Of a stretch of 64,000 nucleotides of DNA, positions 1-9,415 are shown piece by piece (position 1 is the stretch's first letter; every line of letters begins with the position of its first letter). The stretch is from positions 515,678 through 579,677 of the forward strand of contig NZ_JARXRN010000028.1 in assembly GCF_029888045.1 (NCBI RefSeq), written 5' to 3'. Source of the DNA: Luteimonas rhizosphaericola. Lineage in GTDB: Bacteria; Pseudomonadota; Gammaproteobacteria; Xanthomonadales; Xanthomonadaceae. Under the pieces are notes generated by a model. That model was not told the origin of the DNA, searched no databases, and saw nothing but the letters and a program-made list of their open reading frames with translations. The position numbers and the translations under genes were made by a program.

Positions 1-2
1 GG

Positions 3-116
3 CAGATGCCCGAAGCGACGTCGTTCGTGTTCGTGGGTGTCCTCGCGCTGGTGGGGTGGCCGGTCGCAGCGCTGCTGTACCGCCGCTATGCCCGTTTCGT
101 TCCGATCTGGGTCTGA
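3..116 (+). CDS. wzm: C-terminal end of ABC-2 type polysaccharide export permease (Wzm-like), cut by the window edge
   Basis: Only the last 37 residues are in the window. They hold a hydrophobic segment (roughly SFVFVGVLALVGWPVAALLY) followed by a short basic tail ending FVPIWV. The stop lies two bases before the ATG of an ABC ATPase of the polysaccharide-export type, the usual wzm-wzt order. In this family the permease forms the inner-membrane channel that exports undecaprenyl-linked O-antigen or teichoic-acid-like chains. The call rests mainly on the partner gene, since too little of the protein is visible to show family motifs. Confidence 0.7.
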   Translation, partial: QMPEATSFVFVGVLALVGWPVAALLYRRYARFVPIWV

Positions 117-118
117 CG

Positions 119-898
119 ATGAGCAGCCACATCATCGCGAGCGACCTGGGGCTCGACATTCCCCATTTCCTGCAGGACGTGCCGATCCAGCAGTCGCTGT
201 ACACGACGCTGGTGCGGGCGCCGTTCACCCGTCCCCGGCGCGAATACAGGACGCTCCTGTCCGGTCTCAGTTTCGAGATCCGGCAGGGGGAGCGCGTCGC
301 GATCCTCGGGCGCAACGGCGCGGGGAAGACGACGCTGCTCCGGGTCCTGACGGGCGCTTTCGAACCGACGCACGGCTCGCTCGACATCCAGGGCTCCCGG
401 CAGGCATTGCTCAACCTGGGCCTGGGCTTCAACTCCGAGGCGACGGTGCAGGAGAACATCTACCTGCGTGCCATCGCGATGGGAATGCGCGGCGCCGAGA
501 TCCGCGACGTGGTCGTGCCGGTACTCGAATTCTCCGAACTGGCGGACGTCGCCAACCACCGGCTGGCGACGCTGTCGTCCGGCCAGCGCATGCGGCTTGG
601 ATTCGCGATCTCGACCGCGGTCCAGCACGACATCATGCTGCTGGACGAATGGATCGGCGCCGGCGACGCGGGATTCGTGGAGAAGGCGAAGCAACGCATG
701 ACCAGCCGGGTGGACGGGAGCAAGATCGTGGTGCTCGCCAGCCACAATTTCCCCCTGCTGCGCAAGGTGTGCACCCGCGGCATCGTCATCGATCACGGCC
801 GCATGGTGTATGCCGGCGAGATCGAGGACTCGATCAAGGAATACAAGAAGATCTACCAGGTCGACCCTGTGTATATCGCCAACAAGACGGGCCAATGA
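119..898 (+). CDS. wzt: ABC transporter ATP-binding protein for polysaccharide/O-antigen export (Wzt-like, short form)
   Basis: This 259-residue ATPase should power export of lipid-linked O-polysaccharide across the inner membrane with the preceding permease. Visible motifs are Walker A GRNGAGKT (about 64-71), the signature LSSGQ (152-156), which resembles the SSG signature of Wzt proteins, and Walker B ending LLDEW (174-178) followed by GAGD. The start is the ATG two bases after the permease stop, so the pair is translationally coupled. Well-studied long Wzt proteins (about 430 residues) carry a C-terminal beta-sandwich that recognises the finished chain end. This protein stops shortly after the nucleotide-binding domain and lacks it. 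Confidence 0.9.
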   Translation: MSSHIIASDLGLDIPHFLQDVPIQQSLYTTLVRAPFTRPRREYRTLLSGLSFEIRQGERVAILGRNGAGKTTLLRVLTGAFEPTHGSLDIQGSRQALLNLGLGFNSEATVQENIYLRAIAMGMRGAEIRDVVVPVLEFSELADVANHRLATLSSGQRMRLGFAISTAVQHDIMLLDEWIGAGDAGFVEKAKQRMTSRVDGSKIVVLASHNFPLLRKVCTRGIVIDHGRMVYAGEIEDSIKEYKKIYQVDPVYIANKTGQ

Positions 899-920
899 CA
901 GTCAAGGAGTTCCCCAGTTC

Positions 921-2036
921 ATGACTCTAGGCAAGAAGCGGATCCTCTGCGTCGCCGGAACCCGGCCGGAGGCCATCAAGATGGCGCCGGTCATCCTCGC
1001 GTTGCGGGAGGCGCCATGGGCGGAGGTACGCGTGCTGGCCACCGCGCAGCACCGGCAGATGCTCGACCAGGTGATGCAGGTGTTCGGGATCAGCCCCGAC
1101 ATTGACCTGGACATCATGCGTCCCAATCAGTCGTTGCCGGAGCTGACGGCCCGGCTGCTGGCCGAACTCGACACCGTGCTGGCGAGCGAGCAGCCCGACG
1201 TGGTGCTGGTGCAGGGCGACACGACCACAGTCATGGCGACCGCGATGGCGGCATTCTATCGCCGCATCGACGTCGGCCACGTCGAGGCGGGCCTGCGGAC
1301 GGGGGACCTCCAGAATCCGTTCCCCGAGGAGATGAACCGCGTGGTGGCCGGACGCCTCTCGCGCTGGCACTTCGCGCCAACGGAGGGCTCGCGGCAGAAC
1401 CTGCTGCGGGAAGGGTTCGATCCGACGGCGATCCACGTCACCGGGAACACGGTGATCGATGCGCTGAAGAACGTCGTGGCGCGGGATCTTCCGCGACCGG
1501 AGGGCATCGATCCCGGGAAGCGGCTGGTGCTGGTGACCGCGCATCGCCGCGAAAACTTCGGTGAGCCGTTCCGGGAAGTGTGTCGCGCGGTGCGGGAGAT
1601 CGCCGACCGGCACGAGGACATCAACATCCTGTATCCGGTGCATCCGAATCCGAACGTCCACGACGTGGCGCATGCGACCTTGGGCGACCATCCGCGCATC
1701 CGTCTCTGCAGCCCGCTGGACTACCTTCCGTTCGTTTCCGCGATGAAGCACGCCGACCTCGTGCTCACCGACTCCGGCGGAGTGCAGGAGGAGGCGCCGG
1801 CGCTGGCCAAGCCCGTGCTGGTGATGCGCCGGGAGACCGAGCGTCCCGAGGCGGTGGCGGAAGGCGTCGTGAAGCTGGTCGGGACGGATTTCGACTCGAT
1901 CGTCGGCGAAGCGGACCGGCTGCTTCGCGATCCCGATGCGTACCGGGCGATGGCCAAGGGCGTCTCGCCGTACGGCGACGGCCTCGCGGCATCGCGGATC
2001 TTGTCGATCCTGTCTGCCGACCTGCTCGACCGATGA
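921..2036 (+). CDS. wecB: UDP-N-acetylglucosamine 2-epimerase, non-hydrolysing
   Basis: This 371-residue cytoplasmic enzyme interconverts UDP-GlcNAc and UDP-ManNAc. It shows the family start AGTRPEAIK (12-20), GDTTT, EAGLRTGD with the catalytic-site glutamate near 122, NPFPEEMNR, HRREN (near 208) and the C-terminal SGGVQEE loop. Length is normal for WecB/MnaA. I chose the ATG 22 bases after the wzt stop because AAGGAG lies about 13 bases before it and homology begins there; upstream in-frame sequence belongs to the end of wzt. Together with the next gene it supplies UDP-ManNAcA to the polysaccharide made by this cluster. Confidence 0.95.
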   Translation: MTLGKKRILCVAGTRPEAIKMAPVILALREAPWAEVRVLATAQHRQMLDQVMQVFGISPDIDLDIMRPNQSLPELTARLLAELDTVLASEQPDVVLVQGDTTTVMATAMAAFYRRIDVGHVEAGLRTGDLQNPFPEEMNRVVAGRLSRWHFAPTEGSRQNLLREGFDPTAIHVTGNTVIDALKNVVARDLPRPEGIDPGKRLVLVTAHRRENFGEPFREVCRAVREIADRHEDINILYPVHPNPNVHDVAHATLGDHPRIRLCSPLDYLPFVSAMKHADLVLTDSGGVQEEAPALAKPVLVMRRETERPEAVAEGVVKLVGTDFDSIVGEADRLLRDPDAYRAMAKGVSPYGDGLAASRILSILSADLLDR

Positions 2037-2057
2037 GCGGCCCGGGCCGCGAAGCGC

Positions 2058-3365
2058 ATGAACAATCCAGAGGGTGGTGAGCACGTGAGTATCCAGCAAG
2101 CGGGGCATGAACCCGACGGCGGGCGGTTGCGGACAGTGGCGGTGGTCGGCCTGGGATACATCGGCCTGCCGACGGCGGCCATGTTCGCCGCGAGCGGCAA
2201 GCAGGTCGTCGGCATCGACATCAGCCAGCGGGCGGTCGACGCGGTGAATGCGGGCAAGCCGCACATCGAGGAAGGCGACCTCGACGCGCTGGTGGAGCGC
2301 TGCGTGGCCTCTGGCCACCTCCGCGCCACCACGGAGCCGGTGCCGGCGGACGCGTTCGTCATCGCGGTGCCGACGCCGGTGGGGGCCGCGCCGGGCCACC
2401 AGCCCGACGTGAGCTACGTCGAAGCGGCTGGACGCTCCATCGCGCCGGTCCTCAAGCGCGGCGACCTGATCATCCTCGAGTCCACCTCGCCGGTGGGCAC
2501 GACCGAGCGGCTGTCGCGGCTCCTGGCCGAAGCGCGCCCCGACCTGCGGTTCCCGCACCAGGCCGGTGCACAGCCGGACATCCACCTGGCGTATTGTCCC
2601 GAACGCATCATTCCGGGCAACATGCTCCGGGAACTGGTCGAGAACGACCGCATCATCGGCGGAATGACGGCGGACTGCACCGCCCTCGCCACCGGCCTCT
2701 ACCAGGCGTTCGTGCGCGGCCAGTGCCTGGCCGCGGACGCGAAGACCGCCGAGATGGTGAAGCTGACGGAGAACGCCTTCCGTGACGTCAACATCGCGTT
2801 CGCCAACGAGCTGTCGATGGTGTGTGGCGACGCGGGCGTCGATGCATGGGAGGTCATCGCACTGGCGAACCGCCACCCCCGCGTCAACATCCTTCGCCCT
2901 GGACCGGGCGTCGGTGGACACTGCATCGCGGTCGACCCTTGGTTCATCGTCGCGCAAGCGCCCGAACGCGCTCGCCTGATGCGCACGGCGCGCGAGGTCA
3001 ACGACGCCAAGCCGCATTACGTGCTCGACCAGGCGCGGGCGCTCCTCGACGCCGATCCCGAGGCCACGCTGGTGTGCCTGGGGCTTTCGTACAAGCCGGA
3101 CGTCGACGACTTCAGGGAGAGCCCGTCGCTGGAGATCGCTTGCATGCTCACGGACGAGTATCCCGGGCGCATCCTCTGCAGCGACCCCTACGCCGAGGCG
3201 TTGGATGGCGCCGTGGTCGCCGCGCATTCCCTCCAGATCCGGCCGCACTCGGAGGCGATCGCCGCGGCCTCGATCGTCCTGGTGCTGGTCGGGCACACCG
3301 CCTTCCGGGTCCACCCGCGCCCCGACGGCAAGCAGCTGCTCGATGCGGCCGGGTTCTGGGTCTGA
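2058..3365 (+). CDS. wecC: UDP-N-acetyl-D-mannosamine dehydrogenase (nucleotide-sugar dehydrogenase)
   Basis: The enzyme oxidises UDP-ManNAc to UDP-ManNAcA with two NAD+. The N-terminal Rossmann motif is VVGLGYIGLP. Further family signatures are ESTSPVGTTE, CPERIIPGN, NAFRDVNIAFANE and GPGVGGHCIAVDP, whose cysteine (about 289) is the catalytic thiol. The family call fits WecC better than UDP-glucose dehydrogenase because the neighbour is wecB. The start is uncertain. An ATG is listed, but a GTG at 2085 has GAGG 11 bases upstream and would give 426 residues. The gene follows wecB by 21 bases in the same operon. Confidence 0.93.
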   Translation: MNNPEGGEHVSIQQAGHEPDGGRLRTVAVVGLGYIGLPTAAMFAASGKQVVGIDISQRAVDAVNAGKPHIEEGDLDALVERCVASGHLRATTEPVPADAFVIAVPTPVGAAPGHQPDVSYVEAAGRSIAPVLKRGDLIILESTSPVGTTERLSRLLAEARPDLRFPHQAGAQPDIHLAYCPERIIPGNMLRELVENDRIIGGMTADCTALATGLYQAFVRGQCLAADAKTAEMVKLTENAFRDVNIAFANELSMVCGDAGVDAWEVIALANRHPRVNILRPGPGVGGHCIAVDPWFIVAQAPERARLMRTAREVNDAKPHYVLDQARALLDADPEATLVCLGLSYKPDVDDFRESPSLEIACMLTDEYPGRILCSDPYAEALDGAVVAAHSLQIRPHSEAIAAASIVLVLVGHTAFRVHPRPDGKQLLDAAGFWV

Positions 3366-3382
3366 GCGTTCCGATCGACAGG

Positions 3383-6300
3383 ATGAGCATGCACAACGAA
3401 CACGACGAGCACGACGGACACGACGGCGAGCACACTGGCGCAGGGATCTGGCTCGACCGCGTCAACGAGGCCTACTACGACCGCCTCGGCGAAGGCATGG
3501 GGCGCAAGACGCGCGACCGCATCAACTGGATGTGCGCGCAGTGCGAAGGATCCACTGTCCTCGATGTGGGCTGCAGCCAGGGCATCACCTCGCTGCTGCT
3601 GGGCCGCGAAGGCTTCGACGTCCACGGCATCGACATCATGGCCGAGGCGGTGGAGTACGCGAGCCGGGAACTCGCCGTGGAATCGCCCGAGGTGCGGGGC
3701 CGTGTCCGTTTCGAGCGGATGGATCTGCTCTCCATGGCGAGCGGCCGCGTCTATGACAACGTGGTGATGGGCGAGGTCGTCGAACATCAGACCTCCGCGC
3801 CGCGCTTCCTCAAGGCCGCCCGCAAGCACGTGGCGCCCGGTGGGCGGCTCGTGGTCACGGTGCCGTTCGGGCTGCATCCGTTCCCCGACCACAAGTGCAC
3901 CGTGTTCCCGCGCGACATCGCGCAGGCGCTGGAGGGGATGCGGTTCGATCACATCGACGTCGTCGATGGCTACATCCGGGTGGTGGCGACGGCGGATGTC
4001 GGCTCGACGCAAGGCCAACTTGAGCCCGAACGGCTCCTGCTCACGACCGAGTCGGGCACGCTGGCTGCACAGGAATTGCGCTTCGAGGCGTTGGCCGCGG
4101 CCCGCAGAAACGATGCGGCACGGAAGGAACTCGCTGCGAAGCTCGCCAAGGCGCGCGACGAGGCCCGGGCTTCGGCCGCAGAAAGCGCCAAGCTCATGGC
4201 CAGGGACCGCCAGGAACTTTCGCAGCTCAAGAGCCAGCTGCTCGCCACCCGCAACGAAGCGCTTTCTGCCTCCGCGGAAATCGAGCGGATCTCGGCGGCG
4301 CTGCGCGACGCCGATCGCGATCGGGAACGGGGCGAAGCCGCACGACGCGAAGCGGCCGAGGTCTCGACGCAGCTCCAATCCGCCCTGGCGAAGGCCGAGC
4401 GCGATCTGGCCGGTGCGATCGCGGCGAAAGATGCGGCCCTCGAGGCATCTGCCGACCTGGAAGAGAAGCTGGCCGGCATCGAGTCTGAGCTCGTGGAGCT
4501 CGACCAGTCGCGACGCCGCTTGCGCGAACTGCGCGGGGAGGTGCGCCGCCTCGAGCGGGAACGCGACGCCCAGCGGCAGCGGCACGAGGTCAAGGTCGAG
4601 CGTATGGTCGATTATCGCCGGCGCCTCGAACACCAGCATGCGACGGTCAAGGGCTGGCTCGATGAGGCCAACGCGGAGCTCGACTTCCTGAAGAGTTCGG
4701 TGTCGTTCCAGCTCGGCATGACGCTGATGGCCGCCACGCGCTCGGTGCGGGACTTCGTCGCACTGCCGATCCGGCTGGGCCGCCTCGCCGCGAACGGGGT
4801 ACGCCGCCGGCGCGAGCGGCGCAAGCATCCCGCAGTGTCCGCTTCGGCGGGCGCGAAGGAGGAAGATCCAAGCCTGGCGTTCGCGTCCCCCGCGCCCGCC
4901 AAACCCGGTAAGACCCCGCAGCCCAAGGTGGCGGACGTATCCAGCCTTGCGCCGGTGGCGTTGCCCTCCGGGCGCATCAGGGTGCTGCCGCTGCTGGACG
5001 CCGAACCGGAGCCCGCCGTCGTCACCGGCGCGTTTCCCTCCAGAGTGTCCGAGCTCAGGGTGGCGGCGATCATGGACGACTTCACTCGCGAGTCGTTCCG
5101 CCACTGCTGCACGCTCATGCAGCTCACCCCCGACGGCTGGCGCGAGGAGATGGAGGCGTTCGCTCCCCACATCGTGCTGGTCGAATCGGCCTGGAAGGGC
5201 GAAGGCGAACGATGGGCGCGGAAGATCTATCCGCTGTCCGACGAGCTGCGCGATCTGGTGACAGCGGCCCGCGCCGCCGGCATCCCCACTGCATTCTGGA
5301 ACAAGGAAGATCCGGTCCACTTCAGCGTGTTCCTGCCGACCGCCCGGCTGTTCGACCACGTCTTCACCACCGACATCGATTGCATGAAGGGGTACCGGGC
5401 CGAACTGGGGCATGACCGCGTGTCGCTGCTGCCGTTCGCCTGCGAGCCGCGGTCGCACAATCCGGTCGAGACCCATGATCGCGTCGACGGGTTCTGCTTC
5501 GCCGGTTCCTACTATGCCAAGTATCCGGAACGCCAGCGGGATTTCGCGTCCATCGTGGACGCACTCGCGGAGCGGACGTCGGTGGACATCTTCGACCGCA
5601 ATCTCGGGAAGGGAGATGCCTCCCTCGAGTTCCCGGACCGTTACGCCGGCCTGATCCGCGGCAACCTCCCCTACGACCAGATCGATCGCGCGTACAAGGG
5701 GTACCGGTACGGCATCAACATCAACACGGTGAAGCAGTCACAGAGCATGTTCGCGCGGCGCGCGTTCGACCTGCTCGCGAGCAATACCGTCACCGTGAGC
5801 AACTATTCGCGCGGTCTTCGGCTGATGTTCGGGGACCTGGTGGTCAGTTCCGACAGCGGCAGCCAGGTGATGGAACGCCTGCGGCCCTACCTGCAGGACG
5901 AGACCGCCTACCGCAAGTTCCGCCTGCTCGGCCTGCGCAAGGTGCTGAGCGAACATACCTACGAAGACCGGATGGCGTTCGTGGCCTCGCGGGTCGCGGG
6001 GCGCGCCATCGACGTGCGCCTGCCCGCGGTCCGGGTGCTGGCCCGGGTGTCGGACGCGCAAGAACTGGACGCCGTGGTCGCCGCGTTCGATCGCCAGCGC
6101 TACCGGGATCGCTCTCTGGCGATCATCGCGGCAGAGGGTGTGGGAACCGGACGGGTGGACGGCCGGGCCGACATCCTGGTCGCGTCCCCCGACCGGATGA
6201 CCGGCCCGATCGACACCCTGGCAGACGGTGCCGACCATGTCGCCGTCTTCTCGCCGGGCGACTACTACGGACCGTCCTACCTGACCGACCTGGCCCTGGC

Positions 6301-9300
6301 GACGCGGTATTCGGACGCGGACGTCATCGGCAAGCGCGCTCACTACGCCGCGGGCACGACCGGCGGCCCGTCGCTGCTCGAAGCAGGCACGCAATACGCG
6401 CGCTGCGACGGCATTCCGCCCGGGCGGAGCATCGTGCGGGTGTCCGCGCTGGCCGGACGCTCCGTCGCCGACGTTCTGGACGGATGCTCTGGAACCCTGT
6501 CGGCGCTCGCGATCGACGAGTTCAACTACTGCAGCGGCCACGCCGCGGACGCGTGCCCCGCGGCGGACGACCTGGTCGTCGACCCCGGCATCGCGCTCGA
6601 CCGTCTGCAGGAAATGGCCGCGGCGTCGGGCGAGCGGGATCAACGGGCGGGCCAAGAACCGGTGCTGATCGGTTACGGCGCCACCCAGCTCGCGTCGTTG
6701 TTCCCCGAAGGAGAGTATGCCGCCGGCAAAATCCGGCTGGCGACGGGCGAGAGCGGCATCGAAGTGGCGAGCACGCTCGGCGCGGGCAAGTTCGCGTACG
6801 TGTATGCGAACGCGTGCGTGCCTGTCGAGGTCCTTTTCCCGAACGACATCGGTCGATTCAACATGCTTGCGTCGGCCGGGATGCTGGTATCGATCACGTT
6901 GATCTTCCTCGACGGCAACCAGCAGCGCATCGGCCATGTGATCCGCGCGTGCAACTCCAACCAGAGCGTGGTCCCGCCCGAGGGAACGCGCCTAGTGATG
7001 CTGGGATTCCGGTTCCAGGACGCCGGCCTGGCCACGCTCGACCGGCTCGTGCTCCAGCACATGCCGCCCGACGTCGACGCGATCGCCTCGACAGGGCGCC
7101 ACCTGCTGGTGTCGCGGAGCTATCCCTCCTACGAACAGCTCTACAGCTACACGTTCGTCCACCGGCGCGTCGCCGGGTACCGTGCCGCCGGGCTGGGGGT
7201 CGACGTGTTCCGGTTCAGCGACGCGCCCCTGTCGTACAGCGAGTTCGAGGGCGTCGACGTGGTGGGCGGCAACGTGGGCGATCTGGCGCTCATGCTCGAG
7301 TCCAACGGGTACGCATCGATCCTGGTGCACTCGTTCGACGAACAGGTCTGGTCGGCGGTCGAGCCGTGGCTCGGGCGCAGCCGGGTGGTGGTCTGGGTGC
7401 ACGGCGCCGAGATCCAGCCGTGGTACCGGCGCGATTTCAACAACGCCAACGACGCCGAACGGCGAGCCGCGATCCACCGGAGCGACATGCGCATGGCGCT
7501 GTGGCGCCGGGTGCTGGGCGAACTGCCCGACGGACTCCACCTGGTATTCGTGTCCGAGCATCTGGCCAACGAGGCGATGCGCGACCTGGGCATCGTGATC
7601 CCGCGCGACCGCTATACCGTGATCCACAACCACGTGGACGGCGAGCTCTTTCCCTACCGCGAAAAGGACGCGCTCCAGCGGCAGCGGATCCTGTCGATCC
7701 GGCCCTATAGCAAGCGCACGTACGCCAACGACCTGGCGGTCCGGGCGGTACTCGACCTCGCCCGCGAACCCTGGTTCCAGGACCTGCGTTTCAGCTTCTT
7801 CGGCGACGGGCCACTGTTCGACGAGACCCTGGCTCCGCTTCGCGAGGGGTTTCCGAACATCCACATCGAACGCCGGTTCCTCACCCAGCAGGAAATCCGG
7901 GAGGCCCATGCGGCGCACGGCGTCTTCCTGGTGCCGAGCCGGATCGACTCGCAGGGCGTTTCCCGGGACGAAGCGATGGCCTCGGGTCTGGTGCCGGTGA
8001 CCAACCGGGTGTCCGCGATTCCGGAATTCGTCGACGAGCATGCGGGGTTCCTGGCAGACGCGGAGGACTGGCGTGGCCTGGCGGACGCGATCCGCCAGCT
8101 GCAGGCGGATCCGGACCGGTATCTGCGGATGTCCCGGCAGGCCGCCGAGCACGTCCGGACCCTGAGTGGCCGCCAGCAGACGCTCGATCGCGAGATCGAC
8201 CTGATCCTGGGACGGCCCGCGCCTCCCGGCGACGCAGTGCCGGGCACGGCCGCGCCGCGTCGGATCGCGGTCTACGGAGATCTCAACCTCAACCTGCTGG
8301 ACGGATCTGCGGTCTGGGCGGCCTCGCTGGTGGAGGTGCTGTCGGGCCTCGACGATGTCCAGGTCGATCTGTTCCTGAAGGCGAAGCTGTCGAACACCCG
8401 CGTCGTGGCGTCCTTGCTTGGCCTGACCAATGTCCGGCTGATCGAGCCTGGCGCGGTCGGCGACGTTCCCGACTACCGTCCCGAGGAAGCGTTGGCACGG
8501 ATCGCGGTGGAAGACGAGAAGGCGCCCTATCGGGCGATCGTCCTTCGGGGATTCGCCGTCAACCGCCTCGCAGCACGCACCCCGCAGTTCGAGGGGCGGC
8601 TGTGGGCCTATCTCACCGACGTTCCCCAGAACGAGACGGCGCTGGATGAGAGCTGGCGCATTGAACTCGGACGCATCGCAGAGGCGTCGCAGTACCTGCT
8701 TTGCCAGACGCAGCCGTTGCAGGACCTGCTGGACCGGTGCGTACCGCAGGCGCAGGGCCGCACGCGACGTCTGCCGCCGATGATCCCGGACCGGCGTCGC
8801 GTTGCCAGGGTGGTCCGTGATGGCGGGGATGGAGTGCTGCGGATCGCCTACGCCGGGAAGTTCGCGCCACTTTGGGGCATCCGGGAAATGTTCGAGACAT
8901 TCGAGCGGCTGCACGCGCAGGGCGTCGCGTCCGAGCTGCACGTGTTCGGCGACAAGATCCACAACCCTCCCGACGATCCGGACTTCAAGCCGGAGACGCT
9001 GAACCGTCTGCGCGGTATGCCGGGCGTGGTGTGGCACGGTGGTGTCAGCCGCGCGGAACTGTACGAAGCGCTTTCGGGAATGGACGTGGGTTGGGCCTGG
9101 CGTCGGCCGGAGCTGGAACAGGGCACGCTGGAACTGTCCACCAAAGTGCTCGAATACGGCCAGTGCGGGTTGCCATGCGTCATGTTGCCAAGCGGGCCGA
9201 ACCTGGACGCCTTCGGCGGGAATTACCCGCTCTTCGCCGCGGACGTGCCTGCCCTCGTCGCCGTGCTCGGCGACCTGGCCGCGCGACGCGAACTTCGCGA

Positions 9301-9415
9301 CCAGGCGTCCACGCTGAGCGCACGCGTGGCGCAGGCGCACGGTTTCGACCACATCCGGCGCACCTGGGTGGTACCGCTGCTTGCACACGGGCCGGATGCC
9401 CCGCCTCGCGGATGA
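3383..9415 (+). CDS. Giant modular polysaccharide synthase: methyltransferase, coiled coil and multiple glycosyltransferase domains
   Basis: The product is about 2010 residues. In order it shows a class I SAM methyltransferase (VLDVGCSQG, 59-67; domain about 20-220); a charged coiled coil (about 228-437) rich in Ala, Glu and Arg heptads; a basic amphipathic stretch (about 440-480) and linker; a CgeB/DUF3880-like GT-B module (about 556-867); a degenerate GT2-like segment (about 878-1070); a beta-rich, possibly carbohydrate-binding domain (about 1093-1233); a full GT4 domain (about 1236-1611, with SRIDSQGVSRDEAMASG); and a second GT-B domain (about 1626-2006). There is no signal peptide, so it is cytoplasmic or membrane-associated. 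It likely builds and methylates the O-chain. The second ATG, at 3389, has the better-spaced AGG. It starts 17 bases after wecC, and its TGA overlaps the next ATG. Confidence 0.85.
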   Translation: MSMHNEHDEHDGHDGEHTGAGIWLDRVNEAYYDRLGEGMGRKTRDRINWMCAQCEGSTVLDVGCSQGITSLLLGREGFDVHGIDIMAEAVEYASRELAVESPEVRGRVRFERMDLLSMASGRVYDNVVMGEVVEHQTSAPRFLKAARKHVAPGGRLVVTVPFGLHPFPDHKCTVFPRDIAQALEGMRFDHIDVVDGYIRVVATADVGSTQGQLEPERLLLTTESGTLAAQELRFEALAAARRNDAARKELAAKLAKARDEARASAAESAKLMARDRQELSQLKSQLLATRNEALSASAEIERISAALRDADRDRERGEAARREAAEVSTQLQSALAKAERDLAGAIAAKDAALEASADLEEKLAGIESELVELDQSRRRLRELRGEVRRLERERDAQRQRHEVKVERMVDYRRRLEHQHATVKGWLDEANAELDFLKSSVSFQLGMTLMAATRSVRDFVALPIRLGRLAANGVRRRRERRKHPAVSASAGAKEEDPSLAFASPAPAKPGKTPQPKVADVSSLAPVALPSGRIRVLPLLDAEPEPAVVTGAFPSRVSELRVAAIMDDFTRESFRHCCTLMQLTPDGWREEMEAFAPHIVLVESAWKGEGERWARKIYPLSDELRDLVTAARAAGIPTAFWNKEDPVHFSVFLPTARLFDHVFTTDIDCMKGYRAELGHDRVSLLPFACEPRSHNPVETHDRVDGFCFAGSYYAKYPERQRDFASIVDALAERTSVDIFDRNLGKGDASLEFPDRYAGLIRGNLPYDQIDRAYKGYRYGININTVKQSQSMFARRAFDLLASNTVTVSNYSRGLRLMFGDLVVSSDSGSQVMERLRPYLQDETAYRKFRLLGLRKVLSEHTYEDRMAFVASRVAGRAIDVRLPAVRVLARVSDAQELDAVVAAFDRQRYRDRSLAIIAAEGVGTGRVDGRADILVASPDRMTGPIDTLADGADHVAVFSPGDYYGPSYLTDLALATRYSDADVIGKRAHYAAGTTGGPSLLEAGTQYARCDGIPPGRSIVRVSALAGRSVADVLDGCSGTLSALAIDEFNYCSGHAADACPAADDLVVDPGIALDRLQEMAAASGERDQRAGQEPVLIGYGATQLASLFPEGEYAAGKIRLATGESGIEVASTLGAGKFAYVYANACVPVEVLFPNDIGRFNMLASAGMLVSITLIFLDGNQQRIGHVIRACNSNQSVVPPEGTRLVMLGFRFQDAGLATLDRLVLQHMPPDVDAIASTGRHLLVSRSYPSYEQLYSYTFVHRRVAGYRAAGLGVDVFRFSDAPLSYSEFEGVDVVGGNVGDLALMLESNGYASILVHSFDEQVWSAVEPWLGRSRVVVWVHGAEIQPWYRRDFNNANDAERRAAIHRSDMRMALWRRVLGELPDGLHLVFVSEHLANEAMRDLGIVIPRDRYTVIHNHVDGELFPYREKDALQRQRILSIRPYSKRTYANDLAVRAVLDLAREPWFQDLRFSFFGDGPLFDETLAPLREGFPNIHIERRFLTQQEIREAHAAHGVFLVPSRIDSQGVSRDEAMASGLVPVTNRVSAIPEFVDEHAGFLADAEDWRGLADAIRQLQADPDRYLRMSRQAAEHVRTLSGRQQTLDREIDLILGRPAPPGDAVPGTAAPRRIAVYGDLNLNLLDGSAVWAASLVEVLSGLDDVQVDLFLKAKLSNTRVVASLLGLTNVRLIEPGAVGDVPDYRPEEALARIAVEDEKAPYRAIVLRGFAVNRLAARTPQFEGRLWAYLTDVPQNETALDESWRIELGRIAEASQYLLCQTQPLQDLLDRCVPQAQGRTRRLPPMIPDRRRVARVVRDGGDGVLRIAYAGKFAPLWGIREMFETFERLHAQGVASELHVFGDKIHNPPDDPDFKPETLNRLRGMPGVVWHGGVSRAELYEALSGMDVGWAWRRPELEQGTLELSTKVLEYGQCGLPCVMLPSGPNLDAFGGNYPLFAADVPALVAVLGDLAARRELRDQASTLSARVAQAHGFDHIRRTWVVPLLAHGPDAPPRG

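Noticed and set aside
927..3314. 795-codon open frame on the minus strand across wecB and wecC
   Set aside because: It is antisense to two clear enzymes and its product is rich in Arg, His and Gly with no motif. Long antisense frames are expected in DNA of this GC content.
2822..3382. Extending the giant synthase upstream into wecC
   Set aside because: The frame is open but lies wholly inside the wecC coding sequence and reads as Arg/Pro-rich noise. The methyltransferase begins shortly after the ATG at 3383.
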